A stretch of DNA of 64,000 bases, from contig FJUW01000045.1 in NCBI GenBank assembly GCA_900074885.1, positions 248,001 through 312,000 of the forward strand, written 5' to 3'. How positions within the stretch are numbered: the first letter of the stretch is position 1; each line of letters starts with the position of its first letter. Source of the stretch: Rhynchosporium graminicola. Lineage: Eukaryota > Ascomycota > Leotiomycetes > Helotiales > Ploettnerulaceae. Positions 56,467 to 64,000 of the stretch are shown here, piece after piece. Below the pieces are notes generated by a model. That model made no database searches, was not told the origin of the DNA, and saw only the letters and a program-made list of their open reading frames with translations. The position numbers were made by a program, and so were the translations under genes.

Positions 56467-56933
56467 TCAACCGCGGCGATGCTCGATCGGCTTGTCCTCG
56501 TAAGGATTAAAGCAAGTGACGGCTAGTAATGGCGGGTGCTCTATTAATTCGGAAATGACGGATGTGCCATTATGGAGGTGTCCAGCTGGTGAAGGGTCGG
56601 AGATGCGAAGGAATGGTGCGTCAGAGGCTTCCAAGTCCGTTGATATGCGTGTGCCAAGTATGCGCGTTATCTTATCGTCACTGATGAAGAATAGGCTTGC
56701 TTCCGGAGTGCCGTTCTTAATGTGTGGAATCATTACCGCCATTTCTTGGAATTGGAATTTTCCACCTTGCACCTGTCTCGCCTGGCTCTTGGGTGAGATC
56801 ATGCTGTGCTTTACGTTAGTAGCTTTCAATCAATAAAGCCGTCAAGGCAGTGTAGTGAATGGTTTGCTTGGATATGCCTCGTTACCACTTTGAGCTGCGT
56901 GATACAGACTCTGAGTGCTAATGTTTTCTCCAT
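56467..56933 (-). CDS. small hypothetical protein
   Basis: Proposed two exons, 56933-56886 and 56808-56467, giving 129 aa. The intron has a GTAACG donor and a GCTACTAAC branch site just before the acceptor. The phase only closes if the AAG acceptor at 56811-56809 is used. The protein reads MEKTLALRVCITQLKV, then HSMISPKSQARQVQGGKFQF, PHIKNGTPEASLFFISDDKI and ending CFNPYEDKPIEHRRG. No domain is recognised. It lies just downstream of tad1 on the same strand, but tad1 has its own stop at 57006, so it is a separate gene. Confidence 0.42.
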
Positions 56934-57005
56934 CTTCCTGATTTCTTCGGAACAAGAGTGCAAAACAGAGGAAAGGCAGATCAAGAGCCTTGGGGATAGT
57001 CAATT

Positions 57006-58402
57006 TCATAGTTCCACCCCTCCTACGCCCCAGTTATCACCACCTTCATTCCTGATCCAATTCTTTAAAGCGCTCGCTCTTACGTCAGCCTTAACTATGC
57101 CCCTCCCGTCCAGCAACGGCGAACGTTTGACCGAGGCATAACTATCGACTGCCAGCGTCTTTTCGATACGAGGTATATGCAGAGATACTACCTTAGCAAT
57201 CTCCAAAGCAAGCCTCCAGCTACGGCGTCTGCAAACCCGACTTGCTCCTTTGAGTGAGAATTGTTTCCTGCCTTGCAAAGAACCTCCAATCAACGTTTCT
57301 GCGCTGTTTGGTGTCCATGATGTCGCGATATTGGAGGGAACTATCTTCTCGCTTAGTGCTAGAAGCTGGCGACGACTGAATTCGAAGTCCTTGTCTGTAG
57401 TTAATACCCTGAATGGCACAAAGGAATAACCACCATCCCATTGTTTGCCTTTGAGTAAAGAAAGTCGACCTGAGTCTGAGAAAGCTCGAGCACAAGCCAC
57501 AGGTGAATACTGTGATGAAGGCAGTACGAGTGAATCTAGGTAGACATTTTGGGGTGAGATGAGTAGAGATGTGACAGAACTGAGCAGTGACGTCGATTGC
57601 TTGAGAGCAATCTTGTCGGAGCATGATTTGGAAAGACTAGGCGGAGCATCTGGTCGAGATGGTTTACGCCTTACTAAGCCCAGTGCAGAAAAGTAGCCCC
57701 TGCCGTGAAGAACTCCGAGCTCCGATAAATTTCGTTCTGTATCGTTAGCGGAAGGCACTGCCCAAGGCGTAGCATCATCTTGAGCAGCCATGGTGAGCTC
57801 CATACTCGAGTCACCGCCTACTTCTATCAGCCAAAAGGAAATTCCAATGTTTATCCGGAATCAAGTACATGGAGCTTCGGAGCAGTACATGTGAAGGCTG
57901 ACGCCTTCCCTCAATGTGAAAGGCTGGAAATCCATCTCTGTTCTCTCTCTTTCTGGCCTGAGACGAACATAATCGGACGACAGGCTCCCGGACAGAGCAA
58001 GGGCGTGGCATTCTTCAAGTAAGAATCGATTAAAGGACCGTATAGCAAGGACCTCGGCATGCCAGTCGTGAAGAGTCACTCCTTGAGCTTGAGCAATCTT
58101 ATTTTGCGGCAGACATTTCATGCCAGTGCTATGATATTATCAGAGAAGAGCCTCCTAACATACAGAAGGACGAAAACATACGCTACTGCTAAGCAGACAA
58201 GACCATTCTTCCCTGTGCCGGTCGTCAGCCTTGTGATCTACAGTAGGTAGTTAGTGCCCGGGGTAAAACCTTGTGCTACTATCCCGCTCAAGGGGACCCA
58301 TTCTTTGACACCGGCACTTCTTAACGATGGCTTCCTCTTGCTGGGCCATTTTTCGAATTCTCCCAAGACGGCATCCGCAATATCATCGCCCGAGACGTCC
58401 AT
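57006..58402 (-). CDS. tad1: tRNA-specific adenosine deaminase 1
   Basis: Four exons, 58402-58270, 58212-58182, 58128-57869 and 57817-57006, giving 411 aa. Exon 2 is only 31 nt; its use gives the conserved GIVAQGKNGLVCLAVATGMKCLP in frame. Zinc-site residues typical of ADAT1/Tad1 deaminases are visible: GVTLHDWHAEVLAIRSFNRF (His and catalytic Glu, about residue 78), PCGGDSSMELTM (Cys about 142) and SKSCSDKIALKQ (Cys about 205). Tad1 converts A37 to inosine in eukaryotic tRNA-Ala. The second cysteine motif reads PCGGDSS rather than the more common PCGDAS. The C-terminus runs in frame to 57006 without a needed further intron. Divergent from the NT-C2 gene. Confidence 0.9.
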
Positions 58403-58945
58403 CACATGAGCAGACGAGGCGCGTTACCAAGGCGGCGGTTGTTGATTGGCAAGGACCCAAGGTTGAAGACCTTGGACGGGAAGAAAGCTTAACTAGCGAG
58501 CGAGCGCTACGCATGCCACTAAAAGCGGCCATCAAATACAGTAAGCGAGTGCAACAGGACGTCATTTGGAAAGGTCCTGCCTCTCACATGCTGCAGCTCG
58601 TATGCTGGGCTGGATGCATCTGAATTCCCAACCCAACCAGGGCAATCCTATCCACATCACAACAACACCAACACCACACCACACCACACCACACCATACT
58701 GCACCATACTGCACCATACTGCACCATACTGCACCTGCATTCGTCCATCCCGCTTGCCAAACCACCTCATGCCTGCCTGCATTTACTTGTCCTCGACCGG
58801 GATAGACCGTATTGAGACATGAAGGCCTATCGCGACTTCCATATTCCAGTCATCGTCCTCAGATTATGAATCCATTAAGTATGTGATCCTTCCTCCCTTC
58901 CTCCCTTCCTCCCCAAGTCACGACTCGGCGAGCGAACATGAAACC
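58403..58945. promoter_or_regulatory. divergent promoter region tad1 / NT-C2 gene
   Basis: The 540 bp between head-to-head starts holds a minisatellite at 58671-58735 and a CT-rich CCTTCCTCC tract at about 58886-58914, the latter just before the NT-C2 start. Tandem arrays in a shared promoter may affect both genes. Confidence 0.5.
58671..58735. repeat. compound minisatellite: ACACC x5 then ATACTGCACC x4
   Basis: Five perfect ACACC units (58671-58695) run directly into four perfect ATACTGCACC units (58696-58735). The shared CACC end suggests the 10-bp unit arose from two 5-bp units by mutation and then amplified. Confidence 0.92.
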
Positions 58946-60211
58946 ATGCCCCTTCAGAGCCCCCAGCTGACGGCGTTGTCCAATCTTCTAGTATCCAAGG
59001 CTCGAAGGGTTAGTAGACAACTCTTATCTCCCCCTCATTACCCCACCTTGTACCTCGACCTACCTACCAATCGCATGCTGACTTTGCGCAGCCCAAATTC
59101 GACCTGGTACTCAAAGTTTGTTTGCACCAAATCATGGACAGTGAACCGGAACTGACACACACAGATTATAGATCTGAATAACGTTCCCTTCGTTAACGGC
59201 TCCTCCTATGTAAAATGGCATCTTCCATCCTCGACTTCTGCCGAACATCGCGGAAGAACAGCACCTGCCCCCATAGTAGAGCACAAAGTCAGCTGGGACT
59301 ATTCGAAAACGATACCCGTCAGGCTTACAATCGACAAAAGCAACAATTTGCAGGAATGTACTGTTGACTTCGAGGTGGTACAGGATTACAACAGTGCTGG
59401 GATGAGAGGGGAGAAGATTACTTTAGGATCTGTGTCTTTGAATCTAGCAGAATATGTAGAGGAGAGTGAGATGGATGCAGATGGGGAGGAGGCTGTTGTG
59501 AGGAGGTACTTGATGCAGGAGAGTAAGATCAATAGTACCTTGAAGATTGGCATATCGATGAAGCAGGTCGACGGAGAGAGAAACTTCGTGGCTCCTCCTC
59601 TGAAGACTGCACCAGTTTTTGGAGGAATCGCTGGAATCATGGCGGGAGAGCAGGCGGAGCAGGATGACGTTGGACGTGAGTATCCCTATTCGAATGTGGA
59701 TTATATGCTAATGATGGCAGATATGCCGACGATTAGTAAATCGAGAGATCATGGCGAACTACAGGATATGTATCGACGCACGCTAGCTGCTTCATGGGCA
59801 GCACATGCAGATGAATTGCCCGCGGATGAATGCTTGGAGGACATTTTCAATGGAGGAGATGGATGGAAGCACCATGACAAAATGTCTACTCCCCGAATCA
59901 CACACGACGACAGTGGAGAAGAGGGAAACTTACGACATCATTACAGATCCATGTCTGGAAACAGCTCGAAAAGTGTGGCTTCACAGAATACTATCACTGG
60001 CAAGAGGAACATGAGAATTGGACATAAGCATTCGACAAGTCGAGAGACTCTGGGCCCGCCTCTCTCTCATTTAGCGGTAGATATTCACGACATTTCTTCG
60101 GAGAACTCTTCGGAAAGAGGAAGGCCTGGGTTCAAAAAAGCTCCAGAGCTGGATGAATTCGAAATTAGAGATGATTTGGTTGCTTGGAGACTACCAGGAA
60201 CGGTATCATGA
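58946..60211 (+). CDS. NT-C2 (EEIG1/EHBP1 N-terminal) domain protein
   Basis: Three exons, 58946-59008, 59092-59115 and 59165-60211, giving 377 aa. Exon 2 is 24 nt (PKFDLVLK) and links the first exon MPLQSPQLTALSNLLVSKARR to IIDLNNVPFVNGSSYVKWHLP. These residues form the start of an NT-type C2 domain. It continues through VEHKVSWDYSKTIPVRLTID and ECTVDFEVVQDYN to LGSVSLNLAEYVEE and STLKIGISMKQV (about residue 160). The C-terminal half is disordered and ends DLVAWRLPGTVS. In animals such C2 domains link membranes to the cytoskeleton or endocytic proteins. Fungal members are conserved but poorly characterised. No transmembrane segment. Confidence 0.88.
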
Positions 60212-60487
60212 TACCATGTATGAAGTACCTATGTAACCAAGTTAGGTGTGTAACCAGGAGGATTAAGGGCGTTTTATGGATAGAGGTATTCAGGTAGCTT
60301 GGGTATTATGCACAAGTATTGTAGTAAAGCTTGGTCTATGTTCATCAATATGAGCACTTTGTGCTTCTAGACTGGGAATGTAATCACAATCACGCGTTTC
60401 GTTAAATGCCACTGCCCCCAACGCCATGCAATGCATCCTAGCACAATATACATCCGATTTTCCTCAAATATTACCTGGGTAAGCTCC
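60212..60487. other. convergent 3' flank
   Basis: Short spacer between the ends of the NT-C2 gene and the cyclophilin gene. Nothing recognisable. Confidence 0.5.
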
Positions 60488-61083
60488 TCACTCCTCCTCA
60501 ACCCCCTCCACAACTCTTGCCTTTAATATCCTAACCTCCTCCACCGGCCTATCCTCGGCCCCCGTCCTCACCAATCCCATCCTCTTGACCACCGCCAATC
60601 CCCTCGTCACCCTCCCAAAAATTGTATGTTTCCCATCCAACCAGGGCGTCGGCGCCAACGTAATAAAAAACTGGCTCCCATTCGTATTCGGTCCGCTATT
60701 CGCCATACTCAAGATCCCGGCACCGGTATGTTTCAATAACGGAGAGATCTCGTCTTCGAATTTCTCGCCGTAGATGGAGGACCCGCCACGACCAGTGCCT
60801 GTCGGATCACCGGTTTGAAGCATGAAGGATGGAATTATGCGGTGGAAGAGGAGCGTGTCGTAGTAACCGCGCGAGACAAGGGTCGAGAAGTTGGTGCATG
60901 TCTAGGAGGATGTTAATTGATGGTGAGCAGAGCGGGGAGAGGGAGAGGGAAGGTTTTACTTTTGGTGCGTGGTCATTGTAGAGCTCGACGAAGATCGTAC
61001 CCTGGGTTCAGTTAGTATGATTGGCCTCTTTATAGGAGGCTTGGGCATACCATTGTTGTCTCGAGGGCAATATTTGTTGCCAT
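60488..61083 (-). CDS. cyp1: cyclophilin-type peptidyl-prolyl isomerase, PPIL1-like
   Basis: Three exons, 61083-61051, 61001-60960 and 60901-60488, in phase 0, giving 162 aa. The chain [30 protein letters not shown] is followed by [31 protein letters not shown], then [42 protein letters not shown] and [11 protein letters not shown]. It has the catalytic Arg (FHR), the GSQFF core and the substrate Trp (PWLDG). The length and the short N-terminus match PPIL1/Cyp1, a cyclophilin of the spliceosome in animals and fission yeast. The first exon is only 33 nt. Intact. Confidence 0.92.
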
Positions 61084-61615
61084 CTTAACGTAGTAGATGA
61101 ATGCGCCGGAGGAACTTAAGTGAGGACTTCAGTGATCGAAGACACAACTTTCAGTTTTCCAGTTATTTCAAATGCTATAGTTCCACTACTAGAGGTCCGG
61201 TTTGAAAAAAAACTTCGTCCTTTGAAGATGTTGGCTTTTCAAAACTTTTGTGCTGCAGTGTTGATGTATGGACAAGGCTGAAAGCGAGAAAGCTCTCCTG
61301 CCTCGTCTGAAACATCCCTGCAAGACATGCGACGAGGCTCTTTGATATCCCACAAGTCTTTTGAAGAGTCGGTACATCCTATCTTCCACTTCCTTTCTCT
61401 CATTAAAACCCGTGTACGAAACGCGCGGATTACATTTTCTCTTTTCGAAAGAGGAGTTTGATCTATCAAGAACTCAATACTGCATTCGCGATCTGGCCTC
61501 TTCTCACCAACCTCACCTTTCCAACCAAGCTGGAGCCTCACGTGTCACCTACAATTCTCACAACATAAGACAACTTTCTTAGGAAGTCCAAGAAGTTTCA
61601 TCCTCGCCAGCAACC
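61084..61615. promoter_or_regulatory. divergent promoter region cyclophilin / SPP
   Basis: About 530 bp between head-to-head starts. A C/T-rich leader precedes the SPP start and a CACGTG core lies at about 61541-61546. The minus-strand open frames here have no domain. Confidence 0.45.
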
Positions 61616-63486
61616 ATGGACGTATTATTCTCCCGTTTCGAAGGCGACAGCCCAGTCCTCCAAACCATCGGCAAATGGGCTTACCAGATTTCTGCCAACC
61701 GCGAGCTCATCAAAATGTACATCCACCTAATCCTTGCCGCCGTATTCCCCATCTACATCGGAGCTCATGCCTCGTTACGCCGACCTCCTTCTGCTGCTAT
61801 CCCTAAGAAGAAGACCAAGGATGAAGATGGTGAGGAAGAGGAGGAAATTAAGATTGAAGGCATGACGCCTTCTGATGCCATCATGTTTCCGGTTCTTGCT
61901 GGTATCACGCTTGGGGGTCTTTACGCGCTTATCAAGTGGATGGATGATCCGAAGCTTTTGAATAAGATTCTTAATGTTTACTTTTCTGGTATGTTTTTGC
62001 ACTGGGTCGGCCGTGGCAACCTTCCTTCATTTCTCGTACTTCCGTTTGCTTCAAGATTCAATTTACAAATGCTAATTTATCTCCAGTTCTCGGTGTCTTC
62101 GGTGTCGGTAAGCTAGCAGCAGATTGCTTGCATGTTTATACGACGTTCGTCTTCCCAAATGTCTGGTCGACTGCAACGGAAACTTACTACATCGACCAAA
62201 TGCTCTCGCAGCAAGTCACTGGATTCGTAAACAAAGCTCGCGTACAAGTCCATCGCAGGTTCCTGGAGGACAAGACGAATCCCTTCCCGGGCTGGTTATC
62301 TGGAGTGCAATTCTCGCCTGCTGTCAACAAATTTTTGTGGAAATTGCGTTCTGAATTCAAGAGTCATATGATTTTCAAGGCCCATTTTCGTGGTAAGTCG
62401 AGCTGCTGCGGATGAGTATCTGAGAAAGCGTGAATTTGTTGCTGATTCATTGCACAGGAATCTTCACTGTAAAGAGCAAAGTCCGCCTCAACGATGTGTT
62501 TGGTTTCTTCATAGGAGTCGGCGTAATCGCGCTATACAACATGAACGGTAACTCCATTCACTTCCGCATAACTTTCTCAGATGCTAACATATTACGAAGA
62601 TGCCAAACCATGGTGGCTGACCAACATAATGGGTTTCGGCTTCTGCTACGGCACCCTCCAACTTATGTCACCCACAACCTTCTGGACGGGCACCCTCATC
62701 CTCTCCAGCCTCTTCGTCTATGACATCGTCATGGTCTTCTACACACCCCTCATGATAACCGTTGCAACCTCCCTCGAAGTCCCCATCAAGCTCGTCTTCC
62801 CCGGTCCTAAACGTGGCTCCATGCTTGGCCTAGGCGACGTCGTCCTCCCAGGAATAATGATGGCTCTCGCCCTCCGCTTCGATCTCTACCTCCACTATCT
62901 TCGTAAACAACGCACCACATCCAAGCCCACCATCCCACCGCGCGCCATCGAACCAGATACCATCGTTCGCGCAAAGTATCAAGATGCTACCGGACTATGG
63001 GGCGAGCGTTATTGGACTAGAAAGGCGAAGCAGGGTGAAGAGACTGCGGCGGATGGTGCGAGGTTCCCGAAGACGTATTTCAAAGCTAGTCTTGTTGGTT
63101 ATGTTTCTGCTCTGCTGGTTACACTCGTAGTGATGAATGTGTTCAATCATGCCCAGCCAGCGCTTTTGTATCTCGTTCCTGGTGTGCTGAGCGCGCTCTG
63201 GGGAACGGCGTTTGCCAGGAATGAGGTGGCTTTGATGTGGGATTATTCCGAGGATGGAGAGTGGGGTCTTGAGCCTGAGGAGAAGGGAAAGGGTGGCGAG
63301 GAGGAAAAGGGTGATGGCAGCAAGAAGATTGAGAAGAAGAGTGGTGATGAAGTTGTTGTTGCACATGCTGGTGGGAAAAGGGTCGAAAAGGAAAAGAAAA
63401 AGGATGATGAGTACGAGCACCACGTCTTCATGTTTTCTCTTGAGTCGCCTAGGGTTGACATGGGTGCGCAGAAAGCCTTGTTTTGA
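61616..63486 (+). CDS. signal peptide peptidase family intramembrane aspartyl protease
   Basis: Four exons, 61616-61988, 62087-62392, 62458-62547 and 62600-63486, all joined in phase 1, giving 551 aa. Several membrane segments are visible (KMYIHLILAAVFPIYIGAH, IMFPVLAGITLGGLYALI, NDVFGFFIGVGVIALYNM, WTGTLILSSLFVYDIVMVF, SLVGYVSALLVTLVVMNVF). The catalytic aspartates are in VYDI (about residue 296) and LGLGDVVLPG (about 333), and the QPALLYLVP motif (about 442) matches the PAL signature. The tail is highly charged (Lys/Glu-rich), ending MGAQKALF. Such enzymes cleave signal-peptide remnants and tail-anchored proteins in the ER membrane. The fungal homologue controls SREBP or hypoxia responses in some species. 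Intact. Confidence 0.92.
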
Positions 63487-63882
63487 GAGACGGTGATCTC
63501 GGCATTGTAGGCTCTTGTATTTAATAGGCATCATTGGGAGCGAGCATTTGAATGGCGCTAGGGCGTACGATGGTTCGAGAAAATGCAATGATCTGTCAAT
63601 GAAAAACAACTCTAGATATGACATGAAGGAGTGGGTCTTAATCAACCTCACAAGAGGCTGCAATGAGATCTTGCTTCGCAGACTCGATTTCTAGGTCTGG
63701 ATTCTACAATTACAGATCATGTTCTGTCATTGTTGTTGCCTAAGTCTCATTTTGTAACTCCTGCGCCATTCTTCCTCAAGTCTAGGAATATTGTAGTACT
63801 CCATCCTCCATATATCTCCAAATTTGCATTATAGTCCTTAGAAAGATACTTCGAGGCCCTAGGCAAATTGATGCATGGGCAC
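63487..63882. other. 3' flank, no supported gene
   Basis: About 400 bp between the SPP stop and the end of a probable minus-strand gene at the window edge. Nothing recognisable. Confidence 0.5.
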
Positions 63883-64000
63883 TAGCTCCCAAATGCAGCC
63901 GCGGGATACACCCTCTTTTTCTTTCCCTTCAAGTCCGCACCACTCCTCGAACTGCTTCTCGAGCTCGGCGCACTGCCTTCTCTGGAAGCGAGTGCACTTG
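63883..64000 (-). CDS. C-terminus of a gene cut by the window edge (tentative)
   Basis: On the minus strand the last 118 bases read as a Ser/Arg/Lys-rich end (SREGSAPSSRSSSRSGADLK, then KKKRVYPAAAFGS) before a TAG at 63883-63885. The composition suits the basic disordered tail of a nuclear protein. Only the tail is inside the window, so no function can be given. Confidence 0.35.

Noticed and set aside
57006..57210. Possible extra intron near the tad1 C-terminus (GTAGTATC...GGCAG)
   Set aside because: The frame runs through without a stop, and the candidate intron would shift the frame away from the plausible ADVRASALKNWIRNEGG tail.
1..64000. tRNA, rRNA or CRISPR features
   Set aside because: No convincing T-arm/acceptor pairing, rRNA segment or spaced direct-repeat array was seen by eye; a covariance-model scan was not possible.

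Overview
The window looks like nuclear DNA of a filamentous ascomycete (Pezizomycotina, most likely Leotiomycetes-like; the class is inferred). The grounds are short GT-AG introns (mostly about 50-130 bp) with CTAAC/CTGAC branch sites, a class II hydrophobin, a CFEM membrane protein, a bZIP/DUF3425 regulator, fungal Vid21 and Spp2, and a mixture of housekeeping and accessory genes. Exon joins were worked out by eye from splice signals, reading frame and family conservation. No searches were run.

Layout. 0-4 kb: a secreted GPI-type protein with five 17-residue repeats and a class II hydrophobin. 5.6-12.4 kb: chromatin/RNA housekeeping pair vid21 (NuA4) and spp2 (spliceosome). 14-18 kb: an M20 amidohydrolase with an unresolved 5' end, a methyltransferase pseudogene with several frameshifts, and a disordered hypothetical protein. 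20.2-21.7 kb: mak11-like WD40 ribosome-biogenesis gene. 21.7-25.3 kb: gene-poor, AT-rich stretch with two reading frames each broken by a single TAG that could come from CAG.

25.3-43.8 kb: accessory metabolic block. A Dal5-family transporter and a TauD-type dioxygenase are divergently arranged, a plausible sulfonate uptake/desulfonation pair. They are followed by an NmrA-like protein, a secreted heme-thiolate peroxidase, a bZIP regulator, a peroxiredoxin-like gene broken by one frameshift, an intronless TPR protein, and a secreted dipeptidyl peptidase IV.

46-55 kb: secreted and surface proteins (an unknown secreted protein, a CFEM protein with a membrane anchor, a Gly-rich GPI-type protein) plus an SRPK-like kinase. 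56-64 kb: housekeeping genes (tRNA adenosine deaminase Tad1, an NT-C2 domain protein, a PPIL1-type cyclophilin, signal peptide peptidase) and the edge of a further gene.

I see no rRNA, convincing tRNA, CRISPR or intact transposon. The most interesting leads are the 17-residue-repeat surface protein, the divergent sulfonate-type pair within the accessory block, and the cluster of freshly broken genes.
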